64,000 bases of DNA, from the NCBI RefSeq assembly GCF_002105155.1, contig NW_019028981.1:1032501-1096500 (forward strand), written 5' to 3'. The notes under the pieces are model-generated. The model was given only the letters and a program-made list of their open reading frames with translations, was not told the DNA's origin and searched no databases. The stretch's first letter is position 1; each line of letters starts with the position of its first letter. Positions 12,101 to 20,905 of the stretch are shown here, piece after piece. The DNA is from Lobosporangium transversale (lineage: Eukaryota; Mortierellomycota; Mortierellomycetes; Mortierellales; Mortierellaceae). Position numbers and translations under genes: made by a program.

Positions 12101-12819
12101 TCAACCCAAGTAGTAGCGTATGTAAATTGCTGCCCATAAGGCGTTAATAGCGGTGGCAGCAAGAACTTTTAAAATGAACGATTTTTCTTCACCCTTGTAC
12201 TTGAATACTATATATGATTGATTGATTTGAATTTAATAAAGGATACTACAACGTTTTTATACACATACAATATGCAAAAAAAAAAAAAAAAAAAAAAAAC
12301 TTACAAAGAATTCCAGCCCAGGCACCAATAACTCCAGAGAGAGCCGTGAAGCGCCAGAGATCGCCATCGTGAATCTTAAGGATACCAATATCCCCTCGAC
12401 TCCTTGCAGAGACCATCACCAAGAAGAAAGTCCAGATGTTGATCACTGTAATCGTTCCGAATGTGAACAAGCTCCAGACTCCAATAGCTCCTGATATATG
12501 TGGATATATTATTATATATTTTAAAAAAAGACTTTGGTTAGTTAAAGTGATCGACTATTTTTTTTTTCTTTTTTTTGTAGAAAACGTTACCTTGATGACC
12601 ACTCTGAACAGCGACAGCTAATCTCCAGATGAAAAACAAGAGGAAGGCGAGGATGAAATAGGCCATGTCCTCGAATGGTTTGCCGTCAGGAGCATCCTTG
12701 ATATATTGTTCTGATTTTTCGAATAGAGAGGACCCTGCAAATGGATTGGAGTTGACTGCTTGTCTGCGCTGTTGTTTTGCAGCCTTACTAGGCTTGAGTG
12801 GTTTTGCTGCTTTGGTCAT
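12101..12819 (-). CDS. four-helix membrane protein, DUF1294-like
   Basis: Three exons on the minus strand: 12819-12591, 12490-12305, 12207-12101, giving 173 residues. The N-terminus is basic (MTKAAKPLKPSKAAKQQRRQ). Four hydrophobic segments follow: FILAFLLFFIWRLAVAV, a second around FTFGTITVINIWTFFLVMV, a third around ALSGVIGAWAGILLFKY, and a C-terminal FILKVLAATAINALWAAIY. The third segment followed by K-K-G-E-E-K-S-F matches the layout of DUF1294 proteins (GG..GAW.GM..f.hKt.K.sF); the family's function is not established. The third exon start was chosen because only that acceptor (atatatag at 12208) restores the frame and recreates this motif. The gene runs convergent to the bL12m gene. Family call moderate, gene call firm. 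Confidence 0.75.
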
Positions 12820-14440
12820 CACTGGAGATGTAATTGTATAATTGTCTCCCGTCCTCTTCTTATGATTAGCAATTGCTTTGATATGTGTGTTTTCCTTCTT
12901 CCTGATCCTGCTCGAGTCTGACGATACAAGAAGTAAAAAATAAAAAAATAAAAAAATAAAAAAAAAAAAGATGGGAATGTGGGATTAGACAAAAAAAGAT
13001 GATGTGTATGGTGGGAAAATGAAGTGGACCAACCAATCAATATTGTGTGACCAAATTATCTTTAGTGGTGTGCTCTCAAACATTTCAAGATTGATGTCCT
13101 TTTTGTCCCACCACGTGAGAGAGAACAAAAAGAGGAAGGTGAGAAAGCAAAGGCAATCATAGTAGAAAATCAATCTACACTCCGTTGAAGGAAAAGAAGG
13201 AAGATGTTAAAGGAGAGTAGCATGATCTTATCTAAGTCCTAGTACCTGATTATATCATTCCTTGAACATGAAGAGCAAGCGTTATTAGCAGATGGATATA
13301 GTGCTGATGAGGGATGTAACAATATGCAGTTGGCTCCAGCTGTTCCTAGAAAACGTGCATCAACACATTTGAATAAAAAATATGGGTTCATTGAATTTTA
13401 GTGGCCATTTTAAAGACTACTTTGTAAATAATACTGTTGAACGCGTCAACTATTTTTCTCTAGGAAAACATGTTGGAAGCCATTAAATATTTGATCCGAA
13501 TTTCAAGAACAATGCTTGTCCGTGGATCGATATCAACCTTTTTTACGTGCATTAGCATGTAAACAAATTAATAAATAAAATAATAAAAAAGGCTGTTGAC
13601 CAGAAGCTAGGAGAGTAGAAGAAACAAAAGATCCAGACCACTTTGGTTTTTATTTTTTCCTCTTTTCCTCGCTTCACGAGGTAGAAATGATCTTTAAGCT
13701 GAGACTTTACTGTTGCTTTGTCACCTATTTTGTCTTCCTCAGAATGCAACAGCCCAAATGCACATGTATGTTAAAGTTAAACAATATAGAACTTTAAAGA
13801 TTTGGTGCAGCATTAAAGAATCGGATGCAATAAATTTAAGCTCCAGGTGGATGGGAGCTCAAAGATTCAGGTCATTCCAGAATCCAGAATAGAGCCCAAC
13901 CAAACTGAGAATTCTCTACCAACAAGTCCCTGAACTTTATTCGTGTCTAGCATATGTACTGTACATGTACTGTACATTCCTATTGCTAACCAAATTTATC
14001 TATTTCAAGCACAGTTTCTGTCGAAGAGAGTTTTAATTGTCTGTTCACGCTCTCATCTGATCCCTCTATTCCCAGGATTTGGAGCTGTTTCAAACCCACC
14101 AATCTCTGCACTTTACTTGAAAAGTTAACTTGTGCTTTACTTCCTAAAGATACAACAATTGTCCCTTCATTCCTCTCAATTCACTCATATGATTTCTATT
14201 ATTATTCAGCACCGAAATGCAAGCCTCTGACTCTGTCCCAATCCTAATATAGCACCCAACATGCGTATGTTAAGTACAAACAGATGTTGAGATTCTTGTG
14301 ATAAACAGGTAACGGCTCTTGTTGAATAGAAAGAAAATATAAAAAGGAGGATATATCCCTGCTCCTAGGATTCTTCATTACAACTTCGATCCTCACCTCC
14401 TAGATCATTTTCTCCCCTGATTTGCTCCAAGCCTAACAAG
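12820..14440. other. 1.6-kb intergenic with possible gene remnant
   Basis: Mostly without signal. At about 13243-13402 (+) a 50-codon frame reads LIISFLEHEEQALLADGYSA and on to a stop, and a related-looking frame (FKDYFVNNTVERVNYFSLGK) follows near 13410; they may be pieces of a decayed gene but I cannot assign them. GTACATGTAC-centred repeats lie at 13955-13978. Confidence 0.3.
14338..14347 (+). promoter_or_regulatory. TATA box
   Basis: TATAAAAAGG about 95 bases upstream of the proposed start at 14441. A well-formed TATA element suits a strongly regulated or highly expressed gene. Confidence 0.55.
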
Positions 14441-15513
14441 ATGCTTTTTAAATCAGCTAAAGGTATTGTTGGGATCAACAACCGTCCTTTGCTCTGCCTT
14501 CATCTTAACATGCCTAAAGCTGCTTAATACTCTTTTGTGCGTTAAATACCGTAAAATACACTACTAACCAAAAGGTGATCATTTTTTTTTTCTTTATTTA
14601 CAAATATATAATTATGATTTTTCCAGTCGCTCTTGCCATAGCACTTCTCGGTACACCGGCCCTTGCTATCTCCCTCGAAACTGTCGGTACTGTCATTGGC
14701 AAGGCCTTCGACCTCTACAGTCTCATTTCAGCCGAAAAGTCCAAGACCGCCATTACTGCTCGAGGGGTGCTCGCTAGCGTTGACTTCTCTGGTGGATCAT
14801 CCCTAGGTGTCTGCTACCATGGTGGTGGGGGTGGTGGATGCACCTGGCTTTCGACTGACCCTAGTCTTACTGGAAATGGCGAATGCTGGCAATCTGGAAA
14901 GACAGCTATGAAGAAAAAGTCTATGGGCTCCGGCTTCAGAAACACGGTTATCGAGGTCCATGCTGAAAAGCATGCGCTTTGCATTGATCACTTGTCATTC
15001 AGCTATGGAAGTGGTGACATGCACCCCTATGACGAGAAGATCATTGTCACTGGAGATATGACATATGAGTGTGGTCATCACTGGGCTTATAACACCCACT
15101 CGACCGGGAACTACCAACACAAGTGCATGTTCATCGGTAACATTGGGTGGTTGCAATTCAAAAATACCTACTCGTTCAATGTCGAGAAACTGCGCACGTT
15201 CCGACAGAGTATGACCTCAGGTGTGATGCACGATGCCAGCAAGGGCTATGATGCGATGAAGGATGTCTGCAAGGGCATGTCAAGCTGGAAGAGAGATTCT
15301 CTGCCTGGCACCTACAATCGCTGCGATCTCTATGATGTGCTCACCCCTAGAAACAAGGTCAGCAACGCCCGCTACGATGGCAAGATCCCCAAGATCAAGA
15401 AAGTCAAGGTCTCAATGGAACAGCATAAGGCTAACCTTAAATCTAACCCCAACTATGTCGGCAATCCGGTCATCGATGGAGTTGTCGAAGTCGAAGTCTA
15501 TGACAGCGAGTAA
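14441..15513 (+). CDS. secreted 302-residue cysteine-containing protein, family unknown
   Basis: Two exons, 14441-14462 and 14627-15513. The first seven codons splice (CTAAAG|GTATTG ... TTTTTCCAG|TC) to give MLFKSAKVALAIALLGTPALA, a clean signal peptide; starting at the in-frame ATG 14614 (MIFPVALAIALLG) also gives one, so the start is not certain. The mature chain has Cys scattered through residues about 70-250, a Gly run (YHGGGGGGCTW), many His and Tyr in the middle (YECGHHWAYNTHSTGNYQHK), and a basic, lysine-rich C-terminal quarter ending in an acidic patch. No membrane anchor, GPI signal or catalytic motif is visible. Codons are strongly biased to C in the third position compared with neighbours, which together with the TATA box suggests high expression. 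I do not recognise the family; a secreted effector-like or cell-surface role is only inference. Confidence 0.8.
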
Positions 15514-15734
15514 AGCATAAAAAGTATTCATATATTCCTCACTTTAGTTCCGTTAATCAGTAATAAGTATATATCAAAGGATCAAAAAGCAACGTCGCAA
15601 TGGTTCCTTATCTGCTACAAGCTAGCTATTATTAAAATCGGGCGAATCCCTTAAATACACTTACCCTATTTCAACGGCCAAATCAATCAAATGACCCAAA
15701 AATGATTTATATTTGGCAAGTCAACATTGTAGGT

Positions 15735-16480
15735 CTCTATTAGCACCAGAGCCTCTTGGCTATCGACCAAGGCTCCCTCGTTCATGAATGGCCAAAGTCG
15801 GGTTGGCTTTGCGTGCCTCTGACAATGCCATTCCATCAACCTCATACTGGTTGTCCCCAATTAAGTTGTCTCCCAAGTTCAGACTAGCCAAAGCTGTGTT
15901 AATCTTGAGTGCTTCTGATAGCGCAAAAGCTCCTACATCTCCAATTCAGTTACGTCACAAGCCCAACGTCGTCAAACTTGTGTTAGACTCCAGTGCCTCT
16001 GATAATGCCAGCGTCCTTCCTCCACTAATGAGTTGTTAGTCAAGTCCAAAGTGGTTAAAGTCGCATTAGGCTTGAGCGCCTCTAACAATACAAGAACCCC
16101 TTCATCTCCAATTGAGTCGTATCTCAAATTCAAGTCGTCAAAATCGTGCTAGTCTTGATTGCTTCTAGCAGTACTAGGCTCCTTCCCCCCAAGTGAACTG
16201 CTCCATACTTTCAGATCGGTCAAAGTTGTGTTGATCCTGAGTGTCTCTGACAGCGCTATAATTCTTTCTTTTCCAAATGAATTGTGACTCAAGTTCAACG
16301 TGATCAAAGCTGTGTTGCCCTTTAGCGCGTAAGATAATGCCAGAGCTCCATCATTTCCAACTGAGTTATGCCATAAATCCAAAATGAGCAAAGTTGTATT
16401 GACCCTAAGTGGCTCAAAAAGCGCCAGAGCTTCTTCAACCCACCTAGTGGTGCGAAGACCAATGTGACCATGCTAGACAG
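15735..16480 (-). pseudogene. decayed leucine-rich-repeat gene
   Basis: On the minus strand, 28-residue LRR units can be followed in shifting frames. The longest intact stretch (16391-16149) reads LILDLWHNSVGNDGALALSY and continues with two further units. The remaining units toward 15735 are broken by stops and frame changes. The repeat consensus (t.tLi.LdL..NsiG..Ga.aLseAL..Nt) and the 3' end (ttcatgaatggccaaag) match the intact gene at 51041-52897, so this is a dead relative that has lost its N-terminal and coiled-coil half. Confidence 0.75.
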
Positions 16481-17411
16481 GAGAGTTATTTAAAGAGGTA
16501 TTGATTTTTATTCGGGCCTGACCACAGCTTATATAATTGTGTGTAATTGTTGTTTGTAGCAATTCTGCCTAAGGCGAGCCCCGGCAAAGCATTAGACTGG
16601 TGTGACCGTAAACGAAGCCACCCATACTCACAAGCAGTTTCCTTACTCTCTTCGTTTTCCTTTCTTTCTCAGGAGCACAGGCATGGAAGCTTATTATTAT
16701 TATTTCTTTCTTGTTTGCTTCCAGTGTTCTTCTCTCTTCAATGATGGACTCTACTGCGGCAAGCAGAACTTTTCAGAGTTGGCATATGTCAATTCTCTGC
16801 GCTTTTTTATATCTATGCTTTTTGTGTTTTTGTTGACTAAATAACCAAACGATATATTCTTTATTTCTGACGCTGACAATGTAACATGCCCTCTATATGT
16901 ACCCCATATATTACTCAATGTCAAGTTGCGGCAAGCGCTAGATTAATAAGCCATACCGCTCCCTAAATGCCAATTATCCATCTTTTTACCCATGGGAGTG
17001 TATGCACCTATATCTTTCTAACCTACGTTGCTTGCCTGCCTATCTTCTTTTGCTTTCCCGCCCATTCTACCTCCGCGGGAGCTACCCTCTGTTGGGCTGA
17101 ACTGTGCTATTGCAGAAATGAAGGTTAATAAACCGTGCCTTTGGGATCACCACAATACCAATTGTCATCTTTATCTGAAAATAATTAGGAATGCCAATCG
17201 AGATAACCCTGTACTTTGTTGAAAAATGGTTGCAGATGTGAGGTATATAGTCGGCTGCCGATCCTCCGACTGGTTTTCTAAGGGAGGTCGTTATGGGTCT
17301 TTTTTCTTCTATTTGATCAAGTTGTCGATGTTTGGCGATGGCTTACGCTTTAGTTTTTCTTTGAACTACTTCTGATATCCATATTTTCTTGTATCCACTC
17401 TTCCTAACTCA
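16481..17411. other. intergenic, no gene seen
   Basis: No coding signal that I can support. Short plus-strand frames at 16547-16844 and 17028-17222 lack features. It follows the LRR pseudogene and may contain further unrecognisable remains of it. Confidence 0.4.
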
Positions 17412-17906
17412 TTAGGCTTGCTTACATTGGCCACAGTCCTTGTCCTTTTCAAAAATAGTCACTCCACAATACATGTGATTTAGTCGACCATGAATTACTG
17501 TGCAGTAAACGCCCGAATGCCGTATAGTTGCGCAGAAATAACCCAAAGCCAATAAGTAGAGGTGAATGTTGACCTTTCTCAAGGAAGTTATCATAGTTAT
17601 CTAGCCGAATGTGCAACTAGACACGTAAAAAGAAACAAATAAAAAAAAAAAAATGTGTACTAGATGGATGGACCAATAGGTTAGCAGGACAGATGAGATT
17701 GCATCCAGATCACGGTGCTTGACCATCATGCGAACAATTATGTCTTTCGCCTCGCCTTTATTTATTTTTACTAGATTACCACCTATAACCACGCGGTCCA
17801 CGAACGAAGAGGATGATAAGAGAACAGTGTGGCCCACTGATCTACTTTTCGTCACTTGCCAATGAGTGATAGGATTATAATACATACAACCATTCCCGAA
17901 ATCCAT
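17412..17906 (-). CDS. possible small two-exon gene, unassigned
   Basis: A minus-strand frame begins at an ATG at 17906 (MDFGNGCMYYNPITHWQVTK) and stays open for about 80 meaningful codons before a T tract. A second frame nearer 17594-17412 ends with CGVTIFEKDKDCGQCKQA and a stop. If an intron around 17585-17660 joins them, the product would be a small protein with a Cys-rich C-terminus. There is no recognisable domain, and the exon junction is not clear; it may equally be a remnant. Confidence 0.2.
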
Positions 17907-18492
17907 GTTCTAAGCATCTTTTACATTTGCATGCTTCTTCCTCTAGAAGCACGCTCGATGGAAAGTTTATGCAAGCTGTCTCCTTCATATTGATCAACCT
18001 AATAAGTTGAAGAGTATGCGTGTGCACGAACTGCGACAACATGGCACGAATTGCTTTTTCGAACTATGGTTGAACCCCTTTAACTTTGGTCAAGTAGAGC
18101 TGCCTTTAACCGAGAAATTTTCATTCAGCACCAGCTAGATAGTATTGACAAAACCAGAAAGCTATATTTTTGTGCCTGGCTAGGACTATTACTGAAACTA
18201 TAGAAAGTCTTTCACGATGGATTGGTCTGAGCCTGAGTGCTACCATCAAAATTTCAAAAATCCATATTGATTCACAAGGGAGAGCTTCATCTCTCAGACA
18301 AAAAATATCGATATGGAAGGGTTTCAATCTGTTTACTTTTGTTTTTTTTTAGTTGAACAGCTTTTCCCCATGGAAACAGGAATTTGATTTAATCATTGTA
18401 GCATCAAGAAAACATGGCTTAATTGTAGTCTATGTCGGTTTATTGTTGTTATTGTTGTTTTTACTTTTTTTTTTTAAAAAAATAAGGGCACG
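17907..18492. other. intergenic, no gene seen
   Basis: Short frames on both strands (for example 18121-18327) lack any feature. A T-rich tract followed by A residues lies at 18465-18484, just beyond the 3' end of the first cysteine-rich gene. Confidence 0.4.
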
Positions 18493-18786
18493 TTAAGGAT
18501 GGACAACTTCGATCCCTTTAGGGGCGCACCGGCATGTGTTGTTTCCGGAATAGCACGGCCATTTACCAGTACCTTTGACCTCTTTACATCTTTCAAAGTC
18601 GTATGGAGGACAAGCTATCTTAGTGCTAATAAGCCCGTACTGACCACAAGAACAGAAGTTGCAAAGATCATCGCAGATAAAGGTGGAGGGGCCATATGCC
18701 TTTATACATCTTTTATATGAATAGCCTGGGTTAGCTGCGACGAGGGAGGCAACCAACAATGTACAAAATACAATAAAAGACTTCAT
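18493..18786 (-). CDS. small secreted ten-cysteine protein, copy A
   Basis: 97 residues, intronless in the coding part. Start at 18786 (MKSFIVFCTLLVASLVAA), a classical signal peptide with cleavage expected after about residue 18. The mature chain of about 79 residues carries ten Cys at 27, 38, 42, 45, 47, 59, 67, 78, 85 and 87, spacing C-x10-C-x3-C-x2-C-x-C-x11-C-x7-C-x10-C-x6-C-x-C, enough for five disulfides. Fixed blocks shared with the two neighbours are YSYKRCI.AYG, CDDLCN.C, ACPPYDF..CK.VKG.G.WPC and GNN.CRCAP. It is 73/97 identical to copy C and 63/97 to copy B by direct count. The farther upstream ATG at 19020 lies in the leader and would abolish the signal peptide. I know no family with this pattern; roles such as antimicrobial, effector or surface peptide are guesses. 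Confidence 0.88.
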   Translation of the reverse strand: MKSFIVFCTLLVASLVAANPGYSYKRCIKAYGPSTFICDDLCNFCSCGQYGLISTKIACPPYDFERCKEVKGTGKWPCYSGNNTCRCAPKGIEVVHP

Positions 18787-18902
18787 CTGGGTATAGGAGA
18801 GATTTTTTTTTTTTTTTTTTTTTAAAAAAATTATAATAAGTAAATCCAAGCAGAATAGCTCTACATGCGGCGAATAAGGGAAAGCAATGAAGGGTTCTCT
18901 AC
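18787..18902 (-). other. probable 5'-leader intron of copy A
   Basis: Minus strand: donor CCAAG|GTAGAG at 18902 and acceptor ctatacccag ending at 18787, directly against the ATG. The intron holds a T-to-A homopolymer tract (about 18804-18830). Equivalent introns lie before copies B and C. Confidence 0.55.
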
Positions 18903-18954
18903 CTTGGATTAAAACGAATAATGTCGAAGAAAGACAAAGAATGAGAGTGGAAAG

Positions 18955-18992
18955 CGGAGAGAAGAGAAGAGAGAAGAGAAGAGAATGAAGAA
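18955..18992. repeat. GAAGA/GAGAA purine repeat in leader of copy A
   Basis: Irregular GAGAA/GAAGA repeats between the TATA box and the leader-intron donor. On the transcript strand this is CUCUUC-rich; the same position in copy B has the expanded seven-base array. Confidence 0.6.
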
Positions 18993-19028
18993 GTAGAGGT
19001 GTACAGCCCTCGATAGTCAAAGGACGCT

Positions 19029-19034
19029 TTTATA
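19029..19034 (-). promoter_or_regulatory. TATA box of copy A
   Basis: TATAAA on the minus strand within a TTTATATAAAAG context, about 245 bases upstream of the start codon and upstream of the CU-rich leader. Copies B and C have TATAAA at the equivalent place. Confidence 0.55.
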
Positions 19035-19106
19035 TAAATTTAAGGGTGTATTGTAAAACATGGCCTTTAACTTGGAGCTTTTTTATTTTTGGAAGCTTCA
19101 GTGACT

Positions 19107-19400
19107 TTACAGAACGAGGATTTTTACTCCTCTAGGGGCACACCGGCACATATTGTTTCCGGCATTACACGGCCATGCACCAATGCCTTTGACCTTCTTG
19201 CATTTTTTGAAATCGTATGGAGGACAAGCTTGATCAGTGCTAACTAAACCATCCGGAGCGCACGCACAGGTGTTGCAGAGGTCATCGCAGGCAAAGGAAG
19301 AGGTACCATATGCCTTAATACATCTTTTATATGAATAATCTGGATACGCTGCGGCTAGAGAGGCAACTAGCATCGTGCAAAGTACAACACAAGGTTTCAT
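19107..19400 (-). CDS. small secreted ten-cysteine protein, copy B
   Basis: 97 residues starting at 19400 (MKPCVVLCTMLVASLAAA). Signal peptide and all ten mature Cys are conserved with copies A and C; the loop between the fifth and sixth Cys (APDGLVSTDQA) and the C-terminal tail (GVKILVL) differ most. The upstream in-frame ATG at 19427 lies in the leader. It lies head to tail with copy A, 320 bases upstream of it. Its leader contains the large GAAGAGT array, making it the only copy with an expanded leader. Confidence 0.88.
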   Translation of the reverse strand: MKPCVVLCTMLVASLAAAYPDYSYKRCIKAYGTSSFACDDLCNTCACAPDGLVSTDQACPPYDFKKCKKVKGIGAWPCNAGNNMCRCAPRGVKILVL

Positions 19401-19495
19401 CTGGACATTGGGGGAGATTGAGAACAAAAAAATATACCCAATTAGTCAAGCTCTACATAGGGGCGAAAGGAGAAAAAGATCGGATGATTCCGTAC
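19401..19495 (-). other. probable 5'-leader intron of copy B
   Basis: Minus strand: donor AACTAA|GTACGG at 19495, acceptor cccaatgtccag ending at 19401, immediately before the ATG, as in copies A and C. Confidence 0.45.
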
Positions 19496-19553
19496 TTAGT
19501 TAGAATTAAACTGAACGATTTTGAAGAGTGATAAATAGTGAAGAGTGAGAAGT

Positions 19554-19679
19554 GAAGAGTGAAGAGTGAAGAGTGAAGAGTGAAGAGTGAAGAGTGAAGA
19601 GTGAAGAGTGAAGAGTGAAGAGTGAAGAGTGAAGAGTGAAGAGTGAAGAGTGAAGAGTGAAGAGTGAAGAGTGAAGAGG
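19554..19679. repeat. GAAGAGT minisatellite, 17 perfect units plus one variant
   Basis: Seventeen uninterrupted copies of the 7-mer GAAGAGT and an eighteenth GAAGAGG. It lies in the presumed 5' leader of copy B, between its TATA box and its leader-intron donor. Because seven is not a multiple of three, all frames are open (SLFTLHS on the minus strand), producing spurious ORFs. Confidence 0.95.
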
Positions 19680-19700
19680 AAATAGAGATGTAATGGCGTT

Positions 19701-19706
19701 TTTATA
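19701..19706 (-). promoter_or_regulatory. TATA box of copy B
   Basis: TATAAA on the minus strand, in a block (gtaatggcgtttttataatcaaagg) recognisably related to the TATA regions of copies A and C. Confidence 0.5.
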
Positions 19707-20093
19707 ATCAAAGGGCATCCATTCTTAATATTTCATTATTTTACTTTTTATTTTAAAAAATCATTCATTTTTTGATCTTCTGAGTGACCTTCAGCTTACT
19801 TTCCGCTTTTTTGAGACCCTTGACCTATGATTTGGTTGCAGGATGTCCTCCGTTCTTAATGCTTTATGTTTGTCCAACTATTTGCTCACTATATCCCATC
19901 ATACATTAGGAGATACAGACATTAGCGGCTTCGTTTTGCCGATTGTGCATTTTAAACCCTCAATTAAAAAAAATATCTATTCTGTCCAATTCTTTCCGCA
20001 AAAGCCAAAAGCGAATGCGTGCATCAGGAGCTCTATAGATGTTTCTACCTTGTTGAAGGGTTCCATTTAATATTTTTAGGAACTTTATTGATT

Positions 20094-20387
20094 TTAAAGA
20101 CCACAAACTTCAATTCCTTCAGGGGCGCACCGGCATATGTTGTTTCCGGAATAGCACGGCCATTTACCAGTGCCTTTGACCTTTTTGCAGGTTTCGAAAT
20201 CGTATGGAGGACAAGCTTTTTCGGTGCTGATTAATCCGTACCGAGCGCACTTACAGATGTTGCAAAGATCATCGCAGACAAAGGAAGAGGGTCCATATGC
20301 TCTTATACATCTTTTATATGAATAGTTTGGCTTAGCTGCGGTGAGAGAGGCAACCAGCAATGCGCATAGTATAATAACAGGCTTCAT
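20094..20387 (-). CDS. small secreted ten-cysteine protein, copy C
   Basis: 97 residues starting at 20387 (MKPVIILCALLVASLTAA). All ten Cys positions match copies A and B, with an extra Cys near the end (GIEVCGL), giving an odd number in the mature chain that could mediate dimerisation or be free. It is closest to copy A. Intronless coding part; the leader intron directly before the ATG contains a 12-T/30-A tract. It lies head to tail with the other copies, 693 bases upstream of copy B. Confidence 0.88.
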   Translation of the reverse strand: MKPVIILCALLVASLTAAKPNYSYKRCIRAYGPSSFVCDDLCNICKCARYGLISTEKACPPYDFETCKKVKGTGKWPCYSGNNICRCAPEGIEVCGL

Positions 20388-20403
20388 CTGCGCACAGAAT
20401 AGG

Positions 20404-20446
<43 letters not shown>

Positions 20447-20515
20447 CCCGATCAGTTAACCTCAACATGGCGACGGAAGAGGGGAAATATCGGAGGATTT
20501 TTTACCTTGAATCGA
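20388..20515 (-). other. probable 5'-leader intron of copy C
   Basis: Minus strand: donor TTCAAG|GTAAAA at 20515, acceptor ttctgtgcgcag ending at 20388, flush with the ATG. It contains a T run (20404-20415) running straight into an A run (20416-20445). Confidence 0.55.
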
Positions 20516-20582
20516 AATGAATAGTGTTGAAGAGACAAAGAGTGGAGAGCGAAGAATGAAGAAGTGAGGATGTAAAGCTGTC

Positions 20583-20588
20583 TTTATA
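20583..20588 (-). promoter_or_regulatory. TATA box of copy C
   Basis: TATAAA on the minus strand about 196 bases upstream of the ATG, just upstream of a GAAGAATGAAGAAG purine stretch like those in the leaders of copies A and B. Confidence 0.5.
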
Positions 20589-20905
20589 AACAAAAGGAGT
20601 CCTTGTAAAGCTGTAAAACAACACAATGACCTTTGATCGCTCTACTTGCCTATGGCTGTAAGGATATTCTCCGTTCCTGTTCTTTACATCTGCTTAAGTA
20701 TTTATTTGCGGGATGCATGGGCTATAATCCAGTCTTGGGATCAGACGCATTAGTGACCTTGATTGCTACTACTCCGATTTTTATAAGCTCATGCTTCCAT
20801 CACACCCATTAGGATATATTTTCTTTCTCTTTTCCTTCTTTATTGTTGTCATTATTATTGTTACTAAAACAGATACTATCTATTGTTAAAAGTTTAAAAA
20901 GACTC

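Noticed and set aside
19554-19679. CRISPR-like array
   Set aside because: Units are 7 bases with no spacers, and the genome is eukaryotic.
19496-19718. SLFTLHS-repeat proteins on the minus strand
   Set aside because: Products of the 7-base tandem array; all frames are open because seven is not a multiple of three.
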